Origin: Lucinisca nassula
Taxonomy: Eukaryota; Mollusca; Bivalvia; Lucinida; Lucinidae
Assembly (NCBI GenBank): GCA_963580285.1
Contig: OY757026.1
Location: forward strand, 62,125,396 to 62,189,395
Length of the DNA: 64,000 nt
Reading direction: 5' to 3'
A program made the position numbers and the translations under genes. This document shows positions 54,722 to 64,000 of this stretch, one piece after another; the stretch's first letter is position 1; the number at the start of each line of letters is the position of its first letter. The notes beneath the pieces are model-generated. The model did no database searches and was not told the DNA's origin. It saw only the letters and a list, made by a program, of their open reading frames with translations.

Positions 54722-55269
54722 TGTCTAAAATAGAAGTGGAGGCAATGATCAGGAATCGATACAATTAACCCACAGCTCCCATCAGAGACACCAAAGGGAA
54801 AGAAACAAAAACACGAAACAACAAACCCTAATAGAAACACCAATAGCAGAAAGCCAAAAGGACAGTTACTTTCCCACAAAATGGCCAATTGGCTATCCAA
54901 ATTAAATAATATAAGCGACACAAACACCCAAAAACAAATCATAATCCAATAAACCGCGAGAGAAGAACCGCCTTGGAACGGTCAGAGAAACGAACTCCAC
55001 TGGGCGGCTTAAATCGATTTTACGTGGCCACAATCTTCGCCTTTACTTCCGTCGCGATTAAGACAAATAATTTGTTCAGTCCACATAAAGGACTCCTAAC
55101 TCATCAGTGCAACATCTAAGTCACAAAATCAAACAACCACAGAGATGAAACAACGGTGAGGACTCGATAGCAAGAAACCACTGAAATGCTGGAGCAAAGG
55201 AAAATCAACAGTTAGACTCCCATGGGCCAGACCGGAGACAGAGCATCAGTCACCAATCAACATTACATT

Positions 55270-57655
55270 GAATTAGATCTCTCTAATTCTCAGTAAGCCT
55301 TTACGCCGGAACCGTCATAGAATCTGAGTCCTGAACTACCGGCGTGCAATTAAAGAGGGAAGCAGAGTTGTCAACCGTGATTGGGTTAACTACCATGCAT
55401 GCAGTCTGTCGTTAAACATTTATGTTTTACCCAATTATCATGCCCCACGAGAATCTTTGATTCGGGGGGGGGGGCATATAGTATTTGCCCTGCCTGTCTG
55501 TTTGTTTGTTTGTCTGTCCGTCACAAAAACTTTAACCTTGATCATAACCTCAAAAGTGTTGACCTAGCTCCATGAAACTTCACACACTATTTCACCATCA
55601 CAAGGGCTAAATTCTGACCAAGGGCCATAACTCTGTTGTCAGGTTTGGCTGAATTATCTCCCCTTGACATTTTGCCTGTCTGTCTGTTTGTCTGTCCGTC
55701 ACAAAAACTTTAACTTCGATCATAACTTCAAAAGTATTTGATCTAGCCCCTTGAAACTTCACACACTTATTGACCATCACAAGGGCTACATTCTGACCAA
55801 GGCCCTAACTCTGTTGTCATTTTTGGCTGAATTATCTCCCCTTGAAATTTTGCAAAAACTCAGAAATTGGCTTCCACTGGGGGCATTGGTCACCTAGAGT
55901 GACAGCTCTTGTTTTATAACGAAGAATTAGTTTACGAAAATTGGTGCTGAAGTCATTGCGGTTAAATATTTTTTGAATTTATATACTCAGTTACCATAAA
56001 ATTCGGGTTCCGAGAGAAAGAAACCACTGAAATGCAGGAGCAAAAGAAAATCAACAGTAAGACTCCTTTGGGCCCGACCAGAGACAGAGAATCAGGCACC
56101 AACCAACATTACATAGAATTAGATTCCCTCTTATTCTCAGTAAGTCTTTACGCTAGAACCGTCATAGAATCTGAGGACTGGTCCACCGACGTGCAATTAA
56201 AGAGGGGAGCAAAGATAACATTTACGTTGTGCCCAATCTTTTTATATCGAAGAACGGTTTTACGAAATTGGGTGCTGAAGTCATTGCGGCTATATATTTT
56301 GTGAATATACTAAGTCACCATAAAATTCGGGTTCTGATAGACCTTATTGCAGAAGAGATTTAAGTACAATCTTGTATTTTGAAATGTAATCAGAATGACG
56401 TCCATAAAATTTTGAAAAGGCTTTCCGTAGTTTATGGTACCGATAACCCTGATTAGAAAGTTTAACATTTAACAATTTATTACGAGTGTTGAAGTCAGTT
56501 ACATGACTAACCACTCTGGCAAATCGATTTATTTGCAAAATATAAACGCCATAGGATGGGGCAGGAGGAACATCACCATCCAAAATAGAAAATTTACACT
56601 TTCAAAATCAAAATTATCGCGTTTATCATAAATTTTGCAAGAAACAACCCCATCTACAATAGATAGATATAAATCCAAAAATTGGAACTCGGTATCAGAA
56701 GAATTTGTTTTATTTAAATGAAGTTCTTGGGGTAAATTTGACTAATCAACCATCGAAAAAGGTATTTTCAATATTTAATAAATCATCTAAATATCTAGAA
56801 GTTAAGCTAAAAGCTTCAATTATTTTGGATGTTCAGCCAAAAGGGACACCATGAAGTCTCTCTCATAACCAAAATAATAATAATAAAAAAAAAAAACAGA
56901 ACAGACACAAAGGGTGCGCAATTAGTACCCATTGGAATACCTACAACTTGTCTAAATAACGTAATACCAAATCTTATGTAAATATTGTCAAGTAGAAAGG
57001 TGAGAGCTTCACACACATTCTGACATGACCATAAGGTATAATTGTTATGCTCTTCAAAAGTGAAAAACGAACTTCTAACATAACATGCAAGATAGAGGGA
57101 GTCTTCCCGATGAAATGTCCGTTCAGTTAAATCATTAAGTTTTTCTTTTTATAAGATTATGAGGAAGTGTAGTGTAAAGGGGAAAATCATTAGTAGACAG
57201 ACTTGAAGCACAAACACGTCTAGATTTCAATTTATTTAAAACTTCATTAGTATTTTTATAGACCAAAACAGATTTCTACCTGATCTTTTGAAGACTTTAT
57301 CGCAATATTTTATCACATGTTTTTGATGGCAGTAAACATGAAGTTAATAATTTGGAGAGTTCAGCGGTTCTACACGAGCTTGAATTTGCATTAAACCGTG
57401 CTTTGTATTGTCTTTTATAAAGTTTAGGTAATCGATATTACTGTCTTGGCCTTCTGTAATACAGACAACAAACTTGGTGGCTGAATGACAAATGTGGTCA
57501 TCAATTAAAGCCCTCTCTATAGCTAAAGGACGTAGTTCATTGGCCTTAGTACCACCAAGTTCTTGCTGAAGATAGTTAACATAGTGAAGCCGTCAAACAA
57601 CAACCACGTTTTTAGCGGCCTTATCTGCTGGGAGCAAAAACAAACTTCTTGCTGT
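55270..57655 (-). pseudogene. Degenerate Naiad RT (copy B) keeping the conserved TGA
   Basis: The coding tail (RQTACMVVNPITV, SLFNCTPV) is at 55,300-55,430. Pieces with DGDVPPAPSYGVYILQINRF (56,344-56,583) and VVGIPMGTNCAPFV (56,816-57,016) follow. Near 57,590 the minus strand reads KNVVVV-TGA-RL, the same TGA as in the 40-kb element. Many frameshifts and a poly-A-like insertion near 56,880 make it non-functional. The endonuclease side is missing. Confidence 0.75.
55437..55913 (+). mobile_element. Helitron-like element with about 170-bp internal repeats
   Basis: It begins ATGCCCCACGAGAATCTTTG, then a G-run and GCATATAGT. GTCTGTCCGTCACAAAAACT occurs twice about 170 bp apart. The 3' end is GTCAC-CTAGA-GTGAC (55,889-55,903) then AGCTCTTGTT. 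Naiad RT sequence continues on both sides. Confidence 0.65.
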
Positions 57656-58249
57656 TGTTTCTTGCTGTCGAGTCCTCACCGTTGTTTCATCTCTGTGGTT
57701 GTTTGATTTTTGTGTTCACGGAGATGTTGCACTGATGAGTAAGAAGGCCTTCATACGGACTGAACAAATATTTGTGTCAATCGCGACGGAAGTAAGGGCG
57801 AGGATTGTGGCCGCGTAAAATCGATTTTTGTGTTCACGGAAATGTTGCACTGATGAGTAAGGAGGCCTTCATGCGGACTGAACAAATTATTTGTCTCAAT
57901 CGCGACGGAAGTTAGGGCGAGGATTGTGGCCACGTAAAATCGATTTAAGCCCCCAATGGAATTCGTTTCCGCTGATCGTTCCAAGGCGGTTCTTCTGTCG
58001 CGGTTATTTTTGTTATGGTTTGTCTTTGTGTTTGTGTCGTTTATATTATTTAATTTTGGATAGCCTTTTGGCCATTTTGTGGGAAAGTAACTGTCTTCTT
58101 GGCTTTCCGCTGTTGGGTTTCCGTTGGGGTCTGTTGCTTCGTGTTTGTGTTTCTTTCCCTTCGGTGTGTCTGATAGGAGTTAATTGTACCGATTCCTGAT
58201 CATTGCCTCGCATTCTCTTCTTATGAAATTATTGAATACCTACTTACTA

Positions 58250-58432
58250 AAAGTCTAGGCTACCTAACTCAACATTGAAACATCTCCGAGAACGAGAAAA
58301 ATCCAAACACCTATAAAAATGAAACTCGAAAGCAAGAAATAACTGAAATGCTGGGGCAAAAGAAATCTAACAGCTAATCTCCGATGGGTCCGACCAAAGA
58401 CAGAGCATGAGGTACCTAAAACCAAAAGGTGG
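58250..58432 (-). mobile_element. Naiad 3' region fragment
   Basis: CTACCTAACTCAACATTGAA, AAATGCTGGGGCAAAAGAAA, CTCCGATGGGTCCGACCAAA and GACAGAGCATGAGG. Confidence 0.6.
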
Positions 58433-58697
58433 ACACTTTTGGTGTGGTGCCTTCCTTTTTAAATGTACTCGGATGTTATAAAGTTGATTCTGATTTCCAC
58501 CCACCCCATATTCCCCCATTATATATCTTGTCATTTTAGTTATGTCTGGATTATCTGAGTCACCACCTGTTTGAAAATTGGATGCCGACTCTGTTTACCA
58601 ACTGTCTATATTGTTTACTGCCGCAACTCCATACTTCGACTTATGATGGACGTTTTGGAATCTGACTGCCTTAGTTCATGATCGTTTTCTTTTTCAG
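58433..58697. other. Unassigned
   Basis: No feature apart from the strong acceptor (CGTTTTCTTTTTCAG) at its right end. Confidence 0.4.
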
Positions 58698-58767
58698 TTT
58701 TGTTGCTGCGTACGTTTTAGCAGTGGCAACATCTCTTAAAACAATTTGGAGCCAGTGGCGTTATTAA
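58698..58767 (+). CDS. Possible terminal exon with a hydrophobic C-terminus
   Basis: After the acceptor, one phase reads FVAAYVLAVATSLKTIWSQW, RY and TAA at 58,765. A hydrophobic segment at the very C-terminus would suit a tail anchor. Only 23 codons long and without a partner exon, so this may be chance. Confidence 0.15.
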
Positions 58768-58859
58768 CTGCGTTTTGTTGGATTTTTGTGAACTTTTTGG
58801 CGATGTGGAAGAATACAGATTATGTGCTTCCTCTCGGCGTCATAGTACGTTGACCTCAT

Positions 58860-59050
58860 TTTCTTGTCCTTTGGGATCATTGATTCCATTATGGAATTTT
58901 GAAAATATCTGAGGGTCACTGATTAGGCCAAATTGGCCGAGACTAGCAAGCCAGGGCCAGAAATCATGTACACTCCGTACATTTCAGTTCTGTGATGCAT
59001 CCCTCGCTTCCAAAGGATAGCCCTTTTTATAGAACATATTCACCTGTACA
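58860..59050 (+). repeat. Repeat Q, partial unit
   Basis: TTCTTGTCCTTTGGGATCAT, TGAGGGTCACTGATTAGGCC, GGCCAGAAATCATGTACACT and AAAGGATAGCCCTTTTTATA. Confidence 0.6.
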
Positions 59051-59212
59051 TAAAAACACTTTTCTGAAGTTTATTTTTCAGATTTGACCCGAAAGTCAAC
59101 GGATTTTATATACTTTATTATCTGATGTGTTGCAAACTGTGGAATGAAGTGTGTCAGGCAAACTAATCGTATAATAAACCCTAGATTTAATGAGCACTAT
59201 TAAATGAAAAAT

Positions 59213-59742
59213 TAGAAGTGGAGGCAATGATCAGGAATCGATACACTTAACCCACAGCTCCCATCAGAGACACCAAAGGGAAAGAAACATAAACATGAAA
59301 CAACAGACCCTAATGGGAACATCAACAGCGGAAAGCGAAAGCAAAAAGGACAGTTACTTTCCCACAAAATGGCCAAATGCGGCAAATGGCTATCCAAAAT
59401 AAAATAATACAAGCGACACAAACACCCAAAGACAAACCATAAGAAAAATAAATCGCGACAGAAGAACCGCCTTGGAACTGTCAGCGGAAACGAATTACAC
59501 TTGGTGGCTTTAATCGATTTAACGTGGTCACAATCATCGCCCTTACTTCCGTCTATTAAGGCAAATAATTTGTTCAGTCCGCATGAAGGCCTCCTAACTC
59601 ATCAGTGCAACATCTCCGTGAACTAAAAAATCAAATAACCACAGAGATGAAACAACGGTGAGGACTCGACAACAAAAAACCACTGAAATGCTGAAGCAAA
59701 AGAAAACCAACAGTTAGCCTCCGATGGGCCCGACCACCAACG
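59213..59742 (-). mobile_element. Naiad 3' region without coding sequence
   Basis: The full 530-bp 3' region, from ATTAGAAGTGGAGGCAATGA to GATGGGCCCGACCA. It stops at almost the same internal point as the 31.2-kb copy. Confidence 0.8.
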
Positions 59743-59960
59743 TCGTACCAAGGTCTATTCAACAAAGAATCGATGTTAGTTCGACGTTATGTGCCTATTG
59801 GGTAAACTCTGTCAGACACAAGTATACACAGGATCAAAGATTGGTTGTATAGTGATGTGAAATGTTGATATTAACAGAACAAAACTATATCAATGTTGTC
59901 ATTTTAATTTATCAATCCAAACAATCATAGACTATTCCATAATTTAACCTTTTAAACACT
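59743..59960. other. Unassigned
   Basis: No feature recognised. Confidence 0.4.
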
Positions 59961-62283
59961 TTTTTAGCCCACCTATCACGTAGGTCACGTAGTGACAAGG
60001 TGAGCTTTTGTGATCACATTTTGTCCGTCGTCCGTCGTCAGTGCGTCCGTGCGTGCGTGCGTCCGTGCGTAAACAATTTCTTGTCCGCACGATAGCATCT
60101 TCATTTATGATTTGATTTTAACCAGACTTGCACACAACTTGAACCACCATGAGATCTAGGTTCCTTTTTTGAACCAGCCATATCCCATCATGTGTTACGG
60201 AGTTACGGCCCCTGAAAGGGCAAAAATTGCCTATTTTGGTCTTGTCCGCACGATAGCATCTTCATTTATGATTTGATTTTAACCAGACTTGCACACAACT
60301 TGTACCACCATGAGATCTGGGTTCCTTTCTTGACCCAGCCATATCCCATCATCTGTTACGGAGTTACGGCCCCTGAAAGGGCAAAAATTGCCTATTTTGG
60401 TCTTGTCTGCATGATAGATGTTTCAGTTATGATTTGATTTTAACTAAACTTGCACACAATTTGTACCACCACAAAATCTCGGTCAAGTTCGAATATGGGT
60501 CATGTCGGGTCGAAAAGTAGGTCAGTAGGTCAAATCTGAAAAAAAAAACTTGTGAAGACACGAGAGGCCACAGTTTTGGTCCGATCATCATCAAACTTGC
60601 CCAGAATGATCATCTTGTCAATATCTCAGTCAAGTTCGAATATGGGTGTTGTCAGGTCAAAAAGTAGGTCAGTAGGTCAAATCATAGAAAAACCTTGTGA
60701 ATACACTAGAGGCCCCAGTTTTGGTCCAATCAAACCTGCCCAGAATGATCATCTTGACAATATCTCGGTCAAGTTTGAATACGGGTCATGTTGGGTCAAA
60801 AAGTAGGTCAGTAGGTCAAATCATAGAAAAACCTTGTGAATACACTAGAGGCCACAGTTTTTGTCTGATCATCATGAAACTTGCTCAAAATGATAATCTT
60901 GACAATTTCTCGGGCAAGTTCCAATATGGGTCATGTAGGGTCAAAAAGTAGATCAGTAGGTCAAATCAGAGAAAAACCTTGTGAACACACTTAGAGGCCA
61001 CAGTTTTGGTCCGATCATCATCAAACTTGCTCAGAATGATAGTCTTGACAATATCCGGGTCAAGTTTGAATACGTGTCATGTCGGGTCAAAAAGTAGGTC
61101 AGTAGGTCAAATCATAGAAAAAGCTTGTGAACACACTAGAGGCCACAGTTTTGGTCCGATCATCATCAAACTTGCCCAGAATGATCATCTTGACAATATC
61201 GCAGTCAAGTTCAAATATGGCTCATGTTGGGTCAAAAAGTAGGTCAGTAGGTCAAATCATAGAAAAACCCTCTGAACACACTGGCGGCTACAGTTCTGGT
61301 CTTATCATCATCAAACTTGCTCAAAATGATCATTTGACAATATCTCGGTTAATTTCGAATATGGGTCATGTCTGGTCAATATGTAGGTCAGTAGGTCAGA
61401 TTGTTGAAAAACGTGAACACACTAGAGGCCCAAGTTTTGGTCCGATCATCATCAAAGTTGCTCAGAATGATCATCTTGACAATATCTGTGTCAAGTTTGA
61501 ATATGGGTCATGTCGGGTCAAAAAGTAGGTCAGCAGGTCAAATCATAGAAAAACGTTTTGAATACTCTTAGAGGCCACAGTTTCAGTCAAATCATCATAA
61601 AACTTGCTCAGAATGATCATCTGGACAATATCTCAGTTAAATTCGAATATGGGTCATGTCAAATCAAAAAGTAGATCAGTAGGTTATTTTGTCATAACTT
61701 TTGAACCGTTTAATATAGAGCCTTCATATTTGGCATGTAGGTTCCTTCTGACAAGGGCTTCCCACTCATAAAGATTTGACCTGTGACCTTGACCTACTTT
61801 ATCATACCTTTTGAACCAACCATATGAGTTAGAGCCTTCATATTTGGCATGCACGTTCCTTGTGACAAGGTTTTCTCAGCCATTCAAAATTTTTGACCCA
61901 TGACCTTGACCTTTGACCTACTTTGTCATAACTTTTAAAGTATTTGATATACAGCCTTCAGATTTAGCATGTAGGTTCCTTGCGACAATGTTGCTTAGAT
62001 TATCCTCTGCCAAAAAGGCTAAAACAATCCCACTCGGATGAACAAAATGGCCACCGGAGGTAAAAATAGAAAAATATTGTAAATTTGATTCAAACGGAAA
62101 CTCCCCTAAACCCTAAGGCCAATTTGATTCAAAGTTCCAAGGAATGTTGCCTAGGTTACTCCCTACCAAATAAGCTAAAATCACTCTGCTGATGAACAAG
62201 ATGGCCACAAGAGCTAAAAATAGAATGTACTCGAGACAGTGACACACAGGTGAGCGAACTAGGGCCCTCTGGGCCCTCTTGTT
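59961..62283 (+). mobile_element. AGCTCACC-family element with three different tandem arrays
   Basis: The 5' end is AGCCCACCTATCACGTAGGT, then AAGGTGAGCTTTTGTGATCA and a TCCGTCGTCCGTCG spacer. Block 1: 161-bp units (CTTGTCCGCACGATAGCATC at 60,080 and 60,241, a third start at 60,402). Block 2: eight or nine units of 139-146 bp (GAGGCCACAGTTTTGGTC at 60,564, 60,709, 60,848, 60,994, 61,139, 61,284, 61,425, 61,571). Block 3: about three units of 120-130 bp (GCCTTCATATTTGGCATG). The 3' end is CAGGTGAGCG, hairpin GGGCCCTCTGGGCCC (62,262-62,276), TCTTGTT. No transposase; open frames follow the repeats. Confidence 0.7.
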
Positions 62284-62529
62284 TTTACATAGTCTACACT
62301 TGGCTTTGTGAACTCCCTGCATATGTGGATTATGACAATACAGAAGCATTTTCTCACTGTTACATTTACTCCAGGCCTATCGTTTTGTAACCATTGTTAA
62401 AACATTTTAAGCACCAAATCTAAACAATTTCATGGTACACATGCAAAGACAAATCAAATAATGTTAATGTGCTTGGACTTTTCTCACATTTTCACTCCAG
62501 GAATGGATTTTAATATGCAACTAGAAATT
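62284..62529. other. Unassigned
   Basis: No feature recognised. Confidence 0.4.
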
Positions 62530-64000
62530 TTGATTGTGAAACACTATGCCCCCAACCATATGCTTGTCCCTAAATGGGATAGTAAACAGTACCTCATGAT
62601 CATTTGCTTTTAAAAAAACTTGTCAAATATTAACAGATTTTAAACAAAAGTAATTCAGGTCATCTATGCCTTAGTAGCAAACAGACTGCCAAATACCATG
62701 AGCCTAGCTCATGTGCTTCTCCAGTTATTTTGTTCAAAAGGTTTCCCTATAGCCAAAATCTATGTCAAAAAAGGGGCATAACTCCATTAAATATTTTCAG
62801 AATTTCGTCAATAGTTAACCAGGTCATCTACACATTAGACCAAAACCGTATGCCATATATCATGAGCCTAGCTCAAGCGGTTCTCCAGATATTTTGTTCA
62901 CAAGGTTTCCCTATAGCCACAATGCATAAGTCCAAAGAGGGGCATAACTCAATTAAATATTTTCGGAATTTCGTTAAAAGGTAATCAGGTCATCTACACG
63001 TTAGACCCAAGCCGTATGCCAAATATCATGAGCCTATCTCAAATGGTTCTCCAGATATTTTGTTCATAAAGTTTCCCCATCGCCACAATGATAAAGTCGA
63101 AAAAGGCGCATGACTCCGTTAATTTTTTTCGGAATTTCGTTAAAACTTAATCATGTTATATATATATTAGACCCGAACTGTATGCCAAATATCATGAGCC
63201 TAGCTTGTGTAGTTCTCCAGATATTTTGTTCACAAGGTTTCCCTATAGCCACAATGCATAAGTCATAAAAGGGGCATAACTCCGTTAAAAATCTCCGGAA
63301 TTTCGTCAAAAGTTAATCGGGTCATCCACACATTAGATCCAAACTGTATGCCAAATATCATGAGCCTAGCTCAAGGTGTTCTCCAGATATTTTGTTCACA
63401 ATGTTTCCCTATAGCCACGATGCATAAGTAAAAAAGTGGCATAACTCCGCAAGGACAAGTCCGACGGAAAAGAAAAAAAAAACAAAAAAAAAAAAACGGG
63501 TCCGCTTATTTTTCATGCTCATGCCATATATGAAGTTTCAAGATCCTAGCTCAAGCCATTCTGAGTTTACATAGGTACTTTAAGCGTAACGGACGGACTG
63601 ATAGGGCAGATCCTTAATCAGGTTATCTACACATTAGACACAAACTGTATGCCAAATAGCATGAGCCTAGCTAAAACGGTTCTCCAGATATTTTGTTCAC
63701 AAGGTTTCCCTATAGCCACAATGCATAAGTCCAAAGGGAGGCATAACTCCATTAAATATTTTCGTAATTTTGGTCAAAAACGTAATCAAGTCATCTACAC
63801 ATTAGACACAAACTGTTTGCCAAATATCATGATCCTAGCTCAAGCGGTTCTCCAGATATTTTGTTCACAAGGTTTCCCTAAAGCCACAATGCATAAGTCC
63901 AAAGGGAGGCATAACTCCATTAAACATTTTCGTAATTTCGTCAAAAGTTAATCAGGTCATCTACACATTAGACCCAAGCCGTATGCCAAATATCATGAGC
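62530..64000. repeat. 166-bp tandem array of family R type, running off the window
   Basis: CCACAATGCATAAG or variants recur at 62,922, 63,088, 63,254, 63,420, 63,721 and 63,889, a spacing of 166-168 bp except for one longer gap. That gap holds an A-run and TTTAAGCGTAACGGACGGAC, an inner copy of the element end. Each unit has GGGGCATAACTCC, AATCAGGTCATCTACACATT and CTCCAGATATTTTGTTCACA. Confidence 0.7.

Larger units (their letters stand above)
54722..58213 (-). mobile_element. Naiad composite with 3' ends facing outward on both sides
   Basis: The left 2.9 kb is a minus-strand copy: 3' region 54,722-55,270, then degenerate RT to about 57,655. It joins directly, inside RT sequence, to a plus-strand 3' region running to 58,213. 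Part of the right 3' region is duplicated in tandem (about 119 bp, at 57,713 and 57,832). A Helitron-like element sits at 55,437-55,913. Tandem and inverted arrangements of this kind are known for Penelope-like elements. Confidence 0.75.

Noticed and set aside
60552..61528. Series of similar 78-133-codon plus-strand frames
   Set aside because: They are the 145-bp tandem units read through. The period is not a multiple of three, frames change, and there is no start or splice context.
59961..64000. CRISPR-like array of regular repeats
   Set aside because: Units are long, diverged and contiguous without unique spacers, in a eukaryotic context.

Overview
The window looks like gene-poor, repeat-saturated DNA from a bivalve mollusc, probably a clam. 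I infer this from several things together: elements opening with AGCTCACCTGAGCC or AGCTCACCTGTCACG-like ends followed by CGTCCGTC spacers, internal tandem arrays of about 125-317 bp, a large TGCA/CACA satellite, and many copies of a Penelope-like retroelement of the Naiad type. I see no complete host gene, no rRNA or functional tRNA gene, and nothing bacterial. I cannot name the species.

The centrepiece is a nearly complete Naiad-type Penelope-like element on the minus strand at about 39,560-43,330. It has an N-terminal GIY-YIG endonuclease, a linker with a CxC motif, a C-terminal reverse transcriptase, and a long 3' untranslated region. Every in-frame stop inside the recognisable endonuclease-linker-RT frame is TGA. 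Two of these fall where related endonucleases carry cysteine, and one, inside the RT region, is also TGA in a second copy at 57.6 kb. This fits the selenocysteine-coding Naiads reported from clams. About 20 further pieces of the same family, mostly 3' ends only, lie across the window in both orientations, several nested in each other.

Layout. 1-1,463: one repeat tail, otherwise plain. 1,464-9,655: an old Naiad copy broken by a 5.4-kb element made of 165-bp repeats (itself holding a second such element in reverse) and by two Naiad 3' ends. 9,780-13,020: a tandem-repeat element with a 146-bp-repeat element inside it. 13,021-13,990: a 495-bp tandem duplication of a foldback sequence. 14-20.6 kb: SINEs, hairpin MITEs, a pogo-like MITE and a second 165-bp array. 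20.6-23.2 kb: mostly unique sequence with a candidate signal-peptide exon. 23.2-26.8 kb: MITE, mariner remnant, SINEs, Naiad piece and a 317-bp-repeat element. 26.9-28.6 kb: TGCA/CACA satellite. 29.5 kb: a second candidate exon. 29.7-32.6 kb: a 305-bp-repeat element with insertions. 32.8-38.7 kb: MITEs, nested Naiad/SINE/Helitron-like pieces, a Tc1 remnant. 39.6-46.9 kb: the Naiad element, palindromic repeats and a decayed Naiad copy. 47-54.3 kb: MITEs, a mariner remnant, a candidate microexon, a 268-bp repeat cluster and a 573-bp tandem duplication with splice-like signals. 54.6-59.7 kb: a Naiad composite with 3' ends facing outward on both sides, plus further pieces. 59.9-62.3 kb: an element with three different tandem arrays. 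62.5-64 kb: a 166-bp tandem array running off the edge.

Host coding potential is limited to three possible plus-strand exons at 23.1, 29.5 and 50.9 kb, each ending between codons and each with plausible splice sites, a possible terminal exon at 58.7 kb, and a few unrecognised open frames. Many repeat families here end in a small hairpin followed by CTCTTGTT, CTCTAGTT or CTAG-T, suggesting a shared rolling-circle (Helitron-like) mode of spread.
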